A DNA stretch of 40,651 nucleotides from Pseudomonadota bacterium (GTDB lineage: Bacteria > Pseudomonadota > Gammaproteobacteria > Burkholderiales > Burkholderiaceae_C): contig JADFIG010000032.1 in NCBI GenBank assembly GCA_022566735.1, forward strand, positions 1 through 40,651, given 5' to 3'. The translations under genes were made by a program, and so were the position numbers. Shown here piece after piece: positions 7,307 through 14,128 of this stretch; positions within the stretch are counted from its first letter, which is position 1, and the number at the start of each line of letters is the position of its first letter. Under the pieces are notes generated by a model. The model ran no database searches. It saw only the letters and a program-made list of their open reading frames with translations, and was not told the DNA's origin.

Positions 7307-7654
7307 GTGATCGAGCTCGTCTTGCTGGCGGTGCTGGTGGGCGGCGGCGCCTGGTACGTGAGCAGCCGCCGACGTGGCCTGGACGAGGCCGTCACCCAGC
7401 TGCGCCGCGATGCCGTGCTGCGGGACGCGCAAGGCCGGGTGCTGTTCGACGGCAGCCTGGCCGAGGTGGTCGAAGAAGCGGTGGAGGCCGGCGGTGACGA
7501 CGCCAGCGGTCCCTGGTTGCGTGTGAGCAGCCTGTGCCGCATGCCCGACGGCCGCGTGTGGCGCGTGGTGGCGGAGACGGCGCGGCGCGACCGCGAGGCC
7601 CGCTGCACCGTCACACTTGAACCTGCGCCCGAACCCGCACCCGAGGCACCGTGA
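7307..7654 (+). CDS. Small membrane-anchored protein of unknown function
   Basis: This 115-residue protein starts at GTG 7307, preceded by a GAGGTGAGGG purine stretch. An N-terminal hydrophobic helix (residues 2-17) is followed by a basic stop (SSRRRG) and a soluble domain with RDAQGRVLFDG and CRMPDGRVWRVV. It ends in a proline/glutamate tail (EPAPEPAPEAP). The topology suggests one transmembrane anchor with the C-terminal part in the cytoplasm. I do not recognise the family. It lies 15 bases after the phosphoglycosyltransferase and overlaps the next reading frame by GTGA, so it belongs to the glycan transcription unit. Confidence 0.65.
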   Translation: MIELVLLAVLVGGGAWYVSSRRRGLDEAVTQLRRDAVLRDAQGRVLFDGSLAEVVEEAVEAGGDDASGPWLRVSSLCRMPDGRVWRVVAETARRDREARCTVTLEPAPEPAPEAP

Positions 7655-7896
7655 GCGGCAGCCGTGCCCCTGAAAGGGGCGGCGTTGCCGCAAAAAGCGG
7701 CACGGGTGTCGCGGAAAGCGAGGGCGGTGTCGCAAAAAGCGCGTCGCTTGTCGCCCAAAGCGACTCGGGTGCCGCAAAAAGCGGCAACGCTGTCGTGCAA
7801 AGCGGCAAGCCTGTCGTGAAAAGCGAGCCCGCTGTCGCGAAAAGCGCGTCGGGTGCCCCGCAAAGGGGCATCGCTGGCGGTTTCAGCGGCAAGTGA
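7651..7896 (+). CDS. Possible 81-residue heptapeptide-repeat protein over the hairpin array
   Basis: The frame starts at GTG 7651 inside the overlap with the upstream stop (GTGA). It encodes about ten 7-residue units of the form x-V-A-K/Q-S-x-x (for example GVAKSAS, AVVQSGK, AVAKSAS). There is no signal peptide or membrane helix and no family I recognise. The opposite strand is also open through the array, so an open frame alone is weak evidence for a gene. The units that best keep the DNA hairpin (first and tenth) depart from the peptide consensus (APERGGV, APQRGIA). That suggests the nucleic-acid structure, rather than the peptide, may be what is kept. Treat as a doubtful CDS. Confidence 0.35.
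   Translation: MSGSRAPERGGVAAKSGTGVAESEGGVAKSASLVAQSDSGAAKSGNAVVQSGKPVVKSEPAVAKSASGAPQRGIAGGFSGK
7666..7875. repeat. Ten-unit, 21-bp tandem repeat of mini-hairpins
   Basis: Ten contiguous 21-base units each consist of a 5-base arm, a 5-base loop ending in AAA (AA in pairing context), a second 5-base arm and a 6-base linker. Arms are fully complementary in units 1 (GCCCC/GGGGC), 2 and 6 (GCCGC/GCGGC), 5 (GTCGC/GCGAC) and 10 (GCCCC/GGGGC). They pair with G-U wobbles in unit 7. The others have one or two end mismatches. Arm sequences differ between units while pairing is kept. There are no spacers of unrelated sequence, so it is not a CRISPR array. Confidence 0.85.
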
Positions 7897-7907
7897 GGCT
7901 GTGGCCG

Positions 7908-8639
7908 GCACGTGCACCAAAATCAGCAGGGTGCGCAGGTAGCCCCTGTCGCCGCCTTGGTGATGCGCCCCAAGCGCTGTTTGCCCCCAGAGCTGTATTG
8001 CCCGGGCACCAGGCCCAGCCAGGCGGCCAGCTGGCGCCCGCATTTGAAGTCGTGCCCGTTGCCGATGCTGGCCAGCAAGGCGCTGGCTGTCTTGGCGCCA
8101 ATGCCCGGCATCTCCATCAGCTTGCGGCCTCGCTCGTCAGCCCGGGCCATGGCCTTGATGTGGCGGTCGTGCTCGGCAATGCGCTCATCGAGGTGATGCA
8201 ACTCGCTGAGGCTGTCACCAATGGCCGTGTTGGCCCAGCCGGGCAGGTCCTCCAGGTGGCGCCCCGCTTCGCGGCGCACCACCTCGGCCTTTTGCGGCAG
8301 CACCACGCCAAACTCGCTGAGAAAACCCCTGGTGCGGTTGATCGTGGCCGTGCGGGTTTCGATGAAACCCTGGCGCACGCGGTGGATGCTCAAGCGCCCC
8401 TGCGCGTCTTCGCTCTTGATGCACACCGTGTGGCCCCAGGCCTGAAACTGCCGCGCCCAATGGTGCGCGCCCGAGCACGCCTCCATGCCGATCAAGCACG
8501 GCGGCAGCTTGGCGATCAGCTCCAGCAGCGCGTCGCGTCGCACGCTGGGCTTGACCAGCACGGCTTTGCCCGCCTCATCCACACCGTGCACCGCGAACAC
8601 GTTCTTGGCGAGATCGATCCCCATCGCAATCATGGCCAT
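7908..8639 (-). pseudogene. IS110-family transposase, frameshifted, internally deleted and 3'-truncated
   Basis: From ATG 8639 (RBS AAGGGGA on the minus strand) the frame reads the IS110 start MAMIAMGIDLAKNVFAVHG and the MEACSGAHHWAR motif. After GHTV it jumps straight to IKSEDAQGRLSIHRVRQGF. The segment normally between (with the KNDxxDAxAI motif, which holds the last two acidic residues of the DEDD site) is missing, at about 8421-8427. The C-terminal Transposase_20 part (MPGIGAKTASALLASIGN...LAAWLGLVPGQ) follows. A one-base loss near 7960 shifts the frame: the normal KGGDRGYLRTLLI continues in another frame. The last part of the gene is absent, ending beside the hairpin array. It cannot encode an active transposase. 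Confidence 0.85.
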
Positions 8640-8749
8640 GGACTTCCCCTTCCGGGTGAGTTGATGAGATTCGCAACCCCATCGTGGCACTTCGATGCCG
8701 TTTGCCGCAATACGCGGCTGGCTCGGGACGGGGAAGTCCCTTTCATTCG

Positions 8750-9055
8750 TTAGGGTTTTCGCGTGTTCGGGTGAGTCTTCAGCCAATCACGCAGCGCCGT
8801 ATTGATGCGCGTCTGCCAGCCCGCACCGCGATCTTTGAACGCGTCCAAAATGTCCGCATCCAAACGAATGTTGACGTGCTCTTTCGGTCGGCTGGCGGGC
8901 GGTCGACCTCGCTTTGGCTTGAGCATCTCCTTGGCCACATCAGCGCCCATCAGGTCGGCCAACACATCCTTCGCCGGCCGAGCTTTTGCAAACCACTCTT
9001 CCGTGGCCTCGGGTGCGTCGTTGTCCAAGCGTTCAGGGTTGGGTTTGCGCGGCAT
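8750..9055 (-). CDS. brnA: BrnA-family antitoxin of a type II toxin-antitoxin pair
   Basis: This 101-residue protein carries the BrnA pattern: acidic N-terminal half (DNDAPEATEEWFAKARPA) and a C-terminal DNA-binding ribbon-helix-helix-like segment (VNIRLDADILDAFKDRGAGW, then QTRINTALRDWLKTH). It would bind and neutralise BrnT and repress the operon. The start chosen is ATG 9055; a GTG 15 bases upstream is possible. It overlaps the brnT 3' end by 23 bases, the usual brnT-brnA order. Both genes seem intact although the surrounding DNA is full of broken genes, as expected if the pair resists loss. Confidence 0.85.
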   Translation of the reverse strand: MPRKPNPERLDNDAPEATEEWFAKARPAKDVLADLMGADVAKEMLKPKRGRPPASRPKEHVNIRLDADILDAFKDRGAGWQTRINTALRDWLKTHPNTRKP

Positions 9056-9308
9056 AGCGAGTCCTTTCACGTTTGTTGGCCCGGCGCAAGCTGATCAGGT
9101 GCACCGCGCCATCGCGCGGCGTGAACACCAGCATGCACAAGTGCTCATCAATGAAGCCAAGCGCCTGGAGTCGGCGTTCAGGGTAGTCCTGCCTGGCGTC
9201 TTCAACGATCAGTGCGCTGCTCCAATCGAACCTCTCGGCAAGCCCAAAGGGCATGCCTCGCTCCTCTTCATTGCGCGCGCTTTTGGCAGGGTCGTAGGTC
9301 AGGCGCAT
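9033..9308 (-). CDS. brnT: BrnT-family ribonuclease toxin
   Basis: This 91-residue protein matches BrnT: MRLTYDPAKSARNEEERG at the start, the central FDWSSALIVEDARQDYPERR, and the C-terminal ISLRRANKRERTRYA. The latter resembles the family signature in which arginines and neighbouring acidic and histidine residues form the RelE-like RNase surface. It would cut mRNA and arrest growth when BrnA is lost. ATG 9308 is chosen because it starts the conserved domain and is directly preceded by the palindromic operator; upstream in-frame codons read through that operator. Confidence 0.85.
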   Translation of the reverse strand: MRLTYDPAKSARNEEERGMPFGLAERFDWSSALIVEDARQDYPERRLQALGFIDEHLCMLVFTPRDGAVHLISLRRANKRERTRYAAQTQP

Positions 9309-9310
9309 CA

Positions 9311-9332
9311 ATTTATTGTATCCACAATAAAT
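9311..9332. promoter_or_regulatory. Palindromic operator in front of brnT
   Basis: ATTTATTGT (9311-9319) and ACAATAAAT (9324-9332) are perfect 9-base arms around ATCC. The site begins three bases upstream of the brnT start codon and is much richer in AT than its surroundings. BrnA-type antitoxins autoregulate their operons, so this is the probable BrnA or BrnTA binding site. The regulatory role is inference; the palindrome is seen directly. Confidence 0.65.
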
Positions 9333-9582
9333 CAGGCTGCCCACCCGTCAAAGCCACTCGCCTCCACCCGCGAGAACCACTCGTTCCGGGGCGTGCCACT
9401 GCCCCGCACCTGGTTGATGAGGGCGGTGCGCTGGTGCACGAGTAGATCGCGCGTGCGGTGGATGGCCTGGTTGTCTTGCTGCTCAACTGACTTCACTGGC
9501 ACAAAGCGCATGCTCGGACGGCAGGCTGCCTCGACAATCGCCTCTGCATCGTTGCGATCGTTTGTATTGACCCAGTGAATTC
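9332..9582 (-). pseudogene. IS110-family transposase, internal fragment
   Basis: The minus frame reads TNDRNDAEAIVEAACRPSMR, FVPVKSVEQQ, then HRTRDLLVHQRTALINQVRG. This is the central IS110 region with the NDxNDA acidic motif. No start or C-terminal domain is present, and after QVRG the sequence (SGTPRNEWFSRVEASGFDGW) no longer follows the family, up to a stop at 9332-9334. It overlaps by one base the end of the brnT operator. It derives from a copy of the same family as the 7908-8639 pseudogene but covers the part deleted there. Confidence 0.7.
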
Positions 9583-9614
9583 CTGCTCAGGTGTCAACGT
9601 TGAACGAAACGACG

Positions 9615-9680
9615 ATGAACACCCTGATGGAGGACGACATCAAGCGCTGGGTGAACACAGTCTGCCACGAGGCCGTGTGA
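9615..9680 (+). pseudogene. N-terminal scrap of a DUF1153-type transposase accessory gene
   Basis: ATG 9615 opens MNTLMEDDIKRW, which resembles the start of DUF1153/OrfA-like proteins found in some proteobacterial IS elements (MNTxLxEDDIKRWTAKRK in my recollection). The likeness ends after RW; nine unrelated codons lead to TGA at 9678-9680. At 21 codons it is a remnant only. The identification rests on a short match and is uncertain. The stretch 9681-9710 shows nothing I can assign. Confidence 0.35.
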
Positions 9681-9710
9681 ATGCCTTTCTTGGCCAGGAG
9701 GGCCTGTTTG

Positions 9711-9952
9711 ATGATCCACAAAGAACGCGTGACGGCGACCTTGGAGCGCGACTTCGTCATCTTCCTCATCGGGATGCGGATCAACTAACCTTGGCAGGTC
9801 CACCAGTGGTTGCCCGTCGCTCGCGCCATGCCGCGCATGCTCAAAGAGCTCAGCCCCCAGCCCGATCTCGGCTTCCTGCATGCCGAGATGTGGTTCTCTC
9901 GCACCATCATCGTGGTGCAGTACTGGCGCTCGTTCAATCAGGCGGTGGGCAC
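9711..9952 (+). pseudogene. DUF4188-family protein, broken by a nonsense codon and deletions
   Basis: One frame from ATG 9711 reads MIHKERVTATLERDFVIFLI and GMRIN, then TAA at 9786-9788. It continues in the same frame with [20 protein letters not shown] and [20 protein letters not shown]. In the family the stop position is normally lysine (INKPW), so a single AAR to TAA change explains it. After YWRSF the usual segment of about 20 residues is missing, the frame resumes at NQAVG, and the normal C terminus is absent. DUF4188 members are monooxygenase-like proteins of unknown substrate. The gene is dead, and the remains are recognisable up to about 9952. Confidence 0.7.
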
Positions 9953-10023
9953 CCCGCGCCCTGACCTCGCACTGCGCCATACTGGTCGGCCTCGGGCGCC
10001 CGCTGCCCATCAGGAGAAAAAGC

Positions 10024-10425
10024 ATGTTCAGCCACATCATGGTGGGTTCCAATGACATCGAGCGCTCCAAGCGCTTTTACGACGCCGTGCTCGCCGTTCT
10101 GGGCGCGGGTGAACCCATCCGCAACGCGGCCCCCACCGGGCACACCCGGCTCTTTTACCGGCACGATGGCAGCACCTTCTGCGTGGTCGAGCCGATCAAC
10201 GACGAACCCGCGACCTTCGCCAATGGCGGCACCATCGGGTTCAAGTGCAGTTCTGCCGAGCAGGTGCAAGCCTTCCACGATGCGGCCGTCGCGCATGGCG
10301 GCTGCACCATCGAAGAGCCGCCCGGCTTGCGCCAAGGCGGCCTGGGGCCGCTGTACCTTGCCTACGTCCGCGACCCCGACGGCAACAAGCTCTGCGCGCT
10401 GTACCGCGTGCCGCAGGCTTCTTGA
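10024..10425 (+). CDS. VOC (glyoxalase/bleomycin-resistance fold) protein
   Basis: This 133-residue protein starts at ATG 10024, seven bases after AGGAG. It shows the VOC pattern: [22 protein letters not shown] at the N terminus, the second module with [10 protein letters not shown], and [15 protein letters not shown] at the end. Metal-ligand candidates are H4, a glutamate (VVEPIND) and the C-terminal region. VOC proteins range from lyases and dioxygenases to binding proteins; the substrate cannot be told. It is the first intact gene after the remnant-rich stretch and may head a short run with the lipoprotein and TfoX-N genes. Confidence 0.85.
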   Translation: MFSHIMVGSNDIERSKRFYDAVLAVLGAGEPIRNAAPTGHTRLFYRHDGSTFCVVEPINDEPATFANGGTIGFKCSSAEQVQAFHDAAVAHGGCTIEEPPGLRQGGLGPLYLAYVRDPDGNKLCALYRVPQAS

Positions 10426-10454
10426 TCTCTGATGTCTCCACCCAGCTTGTCTGT

Positions 10455-10613
10455 ATGAAAACCCTCATCGCTCTGTTCGTTCTTGTGGCCACGGTGGCTG
10501 GCTGTGCGGTCTACACCCCGTCGGGCTCGGTGGTCATCGATCCGGCGCGTTCCCACGGTTCGGGCAACGGCGGCTTCTGCCCGCCCGGCCAGGCCAAGAA
10601 GGGCAACTGCTGA
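10455..10613 (+). CDS. Small lipoprotein, unknown function
   Basis: This 52-residue protein begins MKTLIALFVLVATVAGCAVY. It has a short basic start, a hydrophobic stretch and a lipobox (V-A-G-C) with the cysteine at residue 17, so lipid attachment and export are likely. The mature part of about 36 residues is glycine-rich and ends FCPPGQAKKGNC, with two further cysteines. Small lipoproteins with a similar CPPGQAKKGxC end occur in proteobacteria as uncharacterised proteins. The next gene starts 11 bases after its stop. Confidence 0.75.
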   Translation: MKTLIALFVLVATVAGCAVYTPSGSVVIDPARSHGSGNGGFCPPGQAKKGNC

Positions 10614-10624
10614 GCGCGGTCTGC

Positions 10625-11002
10625 ATGGCCACCTCCCAAGCCACCGTCGATTTCCTGCTCGACCAGCTGCGCGGCATGCTGGACGTGAGCGCCCGCAAGA
10701 TGTTCGGCGAGTACTGCCTCTACCTGCGCGGCAAGCCGGTGGCCTTCGTCTGTGACGAGCAACTGTTCCTCAAGCCCACCGACGCGGCCCGTCCGCTGTT
10801 CGAGGAGGTGGTCGAGGGCTTCCCGTACCCTGGGGCGAAGCCGCATCTCCTGGTGTCGGCCGACCTGTGGGATGACCGGGAGTGGCTGGTGCGCGTCATG
10901 GTTGCCACCGCGCAGGCCTTGCCGGAGCCGAAGCCGAAGCAGCCCAAAGTCCCCAAAGCGCCCAAAGCCCACAAGGCGCCTGGAGGCTCCCGGTCGGCGT
11001 GA
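10625..11002 (+). CDS. TfoX N-terminal-domain protein
   Basis: This 125-residue protein matches the TfoX-N domain over residues 1-98: TVDFLLDQLRGMLDVSARKM, FGEYCLYLRGKPVAFVCDEQ, LFLKPT and the C-terminal W-L-V-R. The domain was named from TfoX/Sxy competence regulators, but single-domain proteins like this lack the C-terminal half and their role is unknown. The tail (residues 99-125) is low-complexity, repeating K-x-P-K-x-P/A-K (KPKQPKVPKAPKAHKAP), and is likely disordered and basic. The gene is convergent with marR; 36 bases separate the two stops. Confidence 0.8.
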   Translation: MATSQATVDFLLDQLRGMLDVSARKMFGEYCLYLRGKPVAFVCDEQLFLKPTDAARPLFEEVVEGFPYPGAKPHLLVSADLWDDREWLVRVMVATAQALPEPKPKQPKVPKAPKAHKAPGGSRSA

Positions 11003-11038
11003 GCCGTGGCCGGCGATGTGGCCGGTGGTGTGACCGAC

Positions 11039-11506
11039 TCAGGCCGGCCCTTCGCTCAGCCGCGTCAGCAGCTGGCGCAGCTGGGTGCGCTCTTCGGGCG
11101 ACAGCATCTGTGCCATGCGCTCGTCGTGGGCCTGCACCGCGGCGCTGATGGCGGCCAGGTCGGTGTGGCCCTTGTCGGTCAGCATCAGGCTGAAGGCGCG
11201 GCGGTCTTCCGGCACGGGCAGGCGCTGGATGTAGCCGAGGTCTTCCAGGGCATCGACCAGGATGACCGAGCCCGAACGCGCGATGCCCATGATGCGCGCC
11301 AGCTGCGTGAGCTTCAGCCCCGGGTTGCGCGAGACGATGACCATGGCCGAGAAGCGCGGGGGCGTGATGCCCCAGGGTGCCAGCGAGGCGATGAAGTCCT
11401 CGTAGAGGCGGATCTGGGCGCGGCGCACGGCGTAGCCCAGCAGGGTGTCCAGGATGCCGTAGTCGATGCCCGGCACCTGGGGCACGAAGTGATCGGGGTC
11501 TTGCAT
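11039..11506 (-). CDS. MarR-family transcriptional regulator
   Basis: This 155-residue protein has the MarR winged helix-turn-helix. Dimerisation helices lie at residues 15-45, the recognition region is GLKLTQLARIMGIARSGSVI, and the wing has the family D-R-R-A motif in LPVPEDRRAFSLMLTDKG. It would bind DNA as a dimer and respond to a small ligand, often an aromatic acid. It lies 45 bases downstream of the serine dehydratase gene on the same strand, so it may be cotranscribed. Its target is not evident; no palindrome stands out directly upstream of it. Confidence 0.9.
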   Translation of the reverse strand: MQDPDHFVPQVPGIDYGILDTLLGYAVRRAQIRLYEDFIASLAPWGITPPRFSAMVIVSRNPGLKLTQLARIMGIARSGSVILVDALEDLGYIQRLPVPEDRRAFSLMLTDKGHTDLAAISAAVQAHDERMAQMLSPEERTQLRQLLTRLSEGPA

Positions 11507-11551
11507 GGGGTTCGGATGCGGAGGTGCGAAGTGTAGGCTGGATGGGCGACG

Positions 11552-12961
11552 TCAGCAGGCCACGATGTGCACGGCCAGGCCGCCCAGCGCCGTTTCCTTG
11601 TAGCGGGTCTGCATGTCGGCGCCGGTCTGCTTCATGGTGCGGATGACGTCGTCGAGGCTGACGCGGTGGCGCCCGTCGCCCAGCAGGGCCAGGCGCGCGG
11701 CGTGGATGGCCTGCACCGCACCCACGGCGTTGCGCTCGATGCAGGGGATCTGCACCAGGCCGCCCACCGGGTCGCAGGTCAGGCCCAGGTGGTGCTCCAT
11801 GCCGATCTCGGCGGCGTTCTCGACCTGTTCAGGCGTGCCGCCCATGACGGCGCACAGGCCGGCCGCGGCCATGGCGCAGGCCACGCCCACCTCGCCCTGG
11901 CAGCCGACCTCCGCGCCCGAGATGGAGGCGTTTTCCTTGAACAGCAGGCCGATGGCCGCGGCCGTCAGCAGGAAGTCGCGGGCGCGCTGGTCGTCGGCAC
12001 CGGGCAGGTGGCGCATGGCGTGGTGCAGCACCGCGGGCACGATGCCGGCCGCGCCGTTGGTGGGCGCCGTCACCACGCGGCCGCCAGCGGCGTTTTCTTC
12101 GTTGACGGCCAGGGCCCAGAGGGTGACCCAGTCCATCTCGGTCAGCGAGTGGGTGAGCAGGGGGGTGGGCGCGTTGTGGGCGTCGCCCGCCGCCAGCAGC
12201 TTGCGCAGCAGGGCCGGGGCGCGGCGGTGCACATGGAAGCCGCCGGGCAACTCGCCGTCCTGGTGGCAGCCGCGGATCACGCAGTCCTGCATGGCCTGCC
12301 AGATGCGGTCGAGGCCGGGGTCGATGTCCGCGGGGGCATGCCAGCGGGCCTCGTTGCGGCGCATGACCTCGGCGATGCCGATGCCGTGCTCGGCGCAGCG
12401 CTGCAGCAACTCGCTGGCGTGCTGGAAGGGCAGGGGCAGGGTGGCGGCACCAGGAGCGACGTCGCCATGGCGCTCCGGGTGGTCGGCCAGGGCCTGCGGC
12501 ACGATGAAGCCGCCGCCCACCGAGTAGAACGTGTCTTCCAGCAGCCGCAGGCCGGCGGCATCCCAGGCGCTCAGGCGCAAGGCATTGGGGTGGAAGGGCA
12601 GGCGCTGTTGCGGCTCCCAGACCAGGTCGTGGGCCGGGTCGAAGGCGATGGGGTGGCGGCCCAGCACCGCCAGCGTCGGCTGCGCCTGCAGCGCGTCCAT
12701 GCAGCCGAACACCAGGGCCATCGGCACGGTGTCGGGTTCCTGGCCCATCAGGCCCAGCACGATGGCGCGGTCGCTGGCATGGCCGCGACCGGTGGCGCCC
12801 AGCGAGCCCATCAGCGTGGCGGTGATGCGGGTGGTGGCGGGCAGCAGGCCGGCGGCGTCCAGCTTCAGCGCGAACTGGCGCGCAGCCCGCATCGGCCCGA
12901 CCGTGTGGGAACTCGATGGGCCGATGCCCACCTTGAAGAGGTCGAACACCGAGATGGCCAT
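11552..12961 (-). CDS. sdaA: L-serine ammonia-lyase (iron-sulfur serine dehydratase)
   Basis: This 469-residue single-chain enzyme converts L-serine to pyruvate and ammonia. The beta domain opens with [20 protein letters not shown]. The alpha domain holds the [20 protein letters not shown] segment and three cysteines placed as [4Fe-4S] ligands (C354, C396 in TCDPVGG, C407 in QIPCIER). Length is normal. It is cytoplasmic and oxygen-sensitive in known relatives. ATG 12961 begins the conserved domain at once. It sits between a di-iron-type hydrolase gene (71 bases upstream) and marR (45 bases downstream), all on the minus strand. Whether they form one operon is not shown. Confidence 0.95.
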   Translation of the reverse strand: MAISVFDLFKVGIGPSSSHTVGPMRAARQFALKLDAAGLLPATTRITATLMGSLGATGRGHASDRAIVLGLMGQEPDTVPMALVFGCMDALQAQPTLAVLGRHPIAFDPAHDLVWEPQQRLPFHPNALRLSAWDAAGLRLLEDTFYSVGGGFIVPQALADHPERHGDVAPGAATLPLPFQHASELLQRCAEHGIGIAEVMRRNEARWHAPADIDPGLDRIWQAMQDCVIRGCHQDGELPGGFHVHRRAPALLRKLLAAGDAHNAPTPLLTHSLTEMDWVTLWALAVNEENAAGGRVVTAPTNGAAGIVPAVLHHAMRHLPGADDQRARDFLLTAAAIGLLFKENASISGAEVGCQGEVGVACAMAAAGLCAVMGGTPEQVENAAEIGMEHHLGLTCDPVGGLVQIPCIERNAVGAVQAIHAARLALLGDGRHRVSLDDVIRTMKQTGADMQTRYKETALGGLAVHIVAC

Positions 12962-13032
12962 GGCATGTGCTCCTGCCAGGCCATCATGCGCTCAAGCGAT
13001 GGCGGCTGCCTCGGGCCAGACCCGCATCTGGC

Positions 13033-13914
13033 TCAGTGGGCCGCCTGGAAGAGCGCGTCGCCGGCCTGCCGCGGGTTGCCGCTTTCCTCGAAGGCCTTGA
13101 TCCACACCGGGTAGCTGTGGATGACCTGGTGCTGCCAGGGGTGGAAGCCGGGGCGGTAGTAGTCCAGCAGCTTGAGCGTGTTGCGGGCGAACAGGCCGCC
13201 GGGGCCGTAGAGCCAGAACGCGCCCTTGGCGCACAGCCACAGGCGCTTGGGCAGGGAGAACTTGTCACCGATGAGCAGGCGGTTGGTCAGGCGCATGCTG
13301 TCGACCACGACCTTGTAGAGCGCGTGGGTCATGGCCACGCAGCGCATCACGTAGCCCACCTTGGCCACGTCCTGCATCACGTCGAAGGCCACGGCCTTGT
13401 GCTCCATCTCTTCGATGGCGTGCCAGGCCCACATGGCGCGCACCTGGGGGTCGGCCGGGGCCATCACGTCCTTGGACTCGAACAGCATCTGCGCCATCAT
13501 GGCCGTGAAGTGCTCGAAGGCGGCGGTCAGCGCCAGGTTGTACCTGGCCGAGTGCTTCTTCGTGTAGTGGTCGAAGAGCTCCTTGGCCTCGGTGAGGATG
13601 AGGTCCACGTCGCAGCCTTGCTTGCGCAGCAGGTCGTTGTAGTGCGTGTGGGCGATGCCGTGCTGGCCTTCCTGGCGGATGAAGTTCTTGACGTCCTCGG
13701 CCAGCTTGGGGTCGGTGATCAGGTGGCGGAAGGCGCGCACGCTGGTGATGAAGTAGCGCTCGCCATCGGGGAAGGCGGCTTGCATGCCGTCGAACACGCG
13801 GGTCTTGAACGCGTCGCCGCCATACCACCAACGGGGGGTGCGCTCGTCGAGTTCGAAGTCCAGCTTTTCGCGCGGCACGATGGCGTCGGGGCCATTCTTG
13901 TGGATGTCGCTCAT
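13033..13914 (-). CDS. Metal-dependent hydrolase, COG3687/PF10118 type
   Basis: This 293-residue, largely helical protein has the family's ferritin-like metal motifs: E52 in DGERYF, E82/H85 in [10 protein letters not shown], a helix with [10 protein letters not shown], and [14 protein letters not shown]. Acidic and histidine residues at these places would bind a dinuclear metal site. The family is annotated as a predicted metal-dependent hydrolase; no reaction has been assigned with certainty that I know of. Two hydrophobic stretches near the C-terminal half may associate with membranes. It is divergent from an SDR gene, and the 214-base region between them holds a perfect 16-bp palindrome. 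Confidence 0.85.
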   Translation of the reverse strand: MSDIHKNGPDAIVPREKLDFELDERTPRWWYGGDAFKTRVFDGMQAAFPDGERYFITSVRAFRHLITDPKLAEDVKNFIRQEGQHGIAHTHYNDLLRKQGCDVDLILTEAKELFDHYTKKHSARYNLALTAAFEHFTAMMAQMLFESKDVMAPADPQVRAMWAWHAIEEMEHKAVAFDVMQDVAKVGYVMRCVAMTHALYKVVVDSMRLTNRLLIGDKFSLPKRLWLCAKGAFWLYGPGGLFARNTLKLLDYYRPGFHPWQHQVIHSYPVWIKAFEESGNPRQAGDALFQAAH

Positions 13915-13977
13915 GGGTGTCTCCTCGGTTCAGCCGATGTGGATGCGATGGGAGGCAGTCTAGGAAGCGCGGCTGGC

Positions 13978-13993
13978 TTGACGTGCACGTCAA
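13978..13993. promoter_or_regulatory. 16-bp perfect palindrome between the divergent hydrolase and SDR genes
   Basis: TTGACGTGCACGTCAA is a perfect palindrome 63 bases upstream of the hydrolase start and 135 bases upstream of the SDR start. Its left half could also serve as a -35 box for either strand. The size and symmetry fit a TetR-type operator controlling both genes. No TetR gene is in the window, so the regulator is unknown. Confidence 0.6.
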
Positions 13994-14128
13994 CACGACA
14001 GGGGGGCATCGTGGGCGACAGTTGCGGGCCGTCGGTGGGATCGGGTCGACAGGCGCGCTCGGGTTTCCCCGGGGTTCCGCGTGCCGCATGATGGGGGCCG
14101 TGTCATCCACGGATTGCTTTTGCCGACC

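Noticed and set aside
7666..7875. CRISPR array
   Set aside because: Repeats of 21 bases are directly adjacent with no unique spacers, and no cas gene is present.
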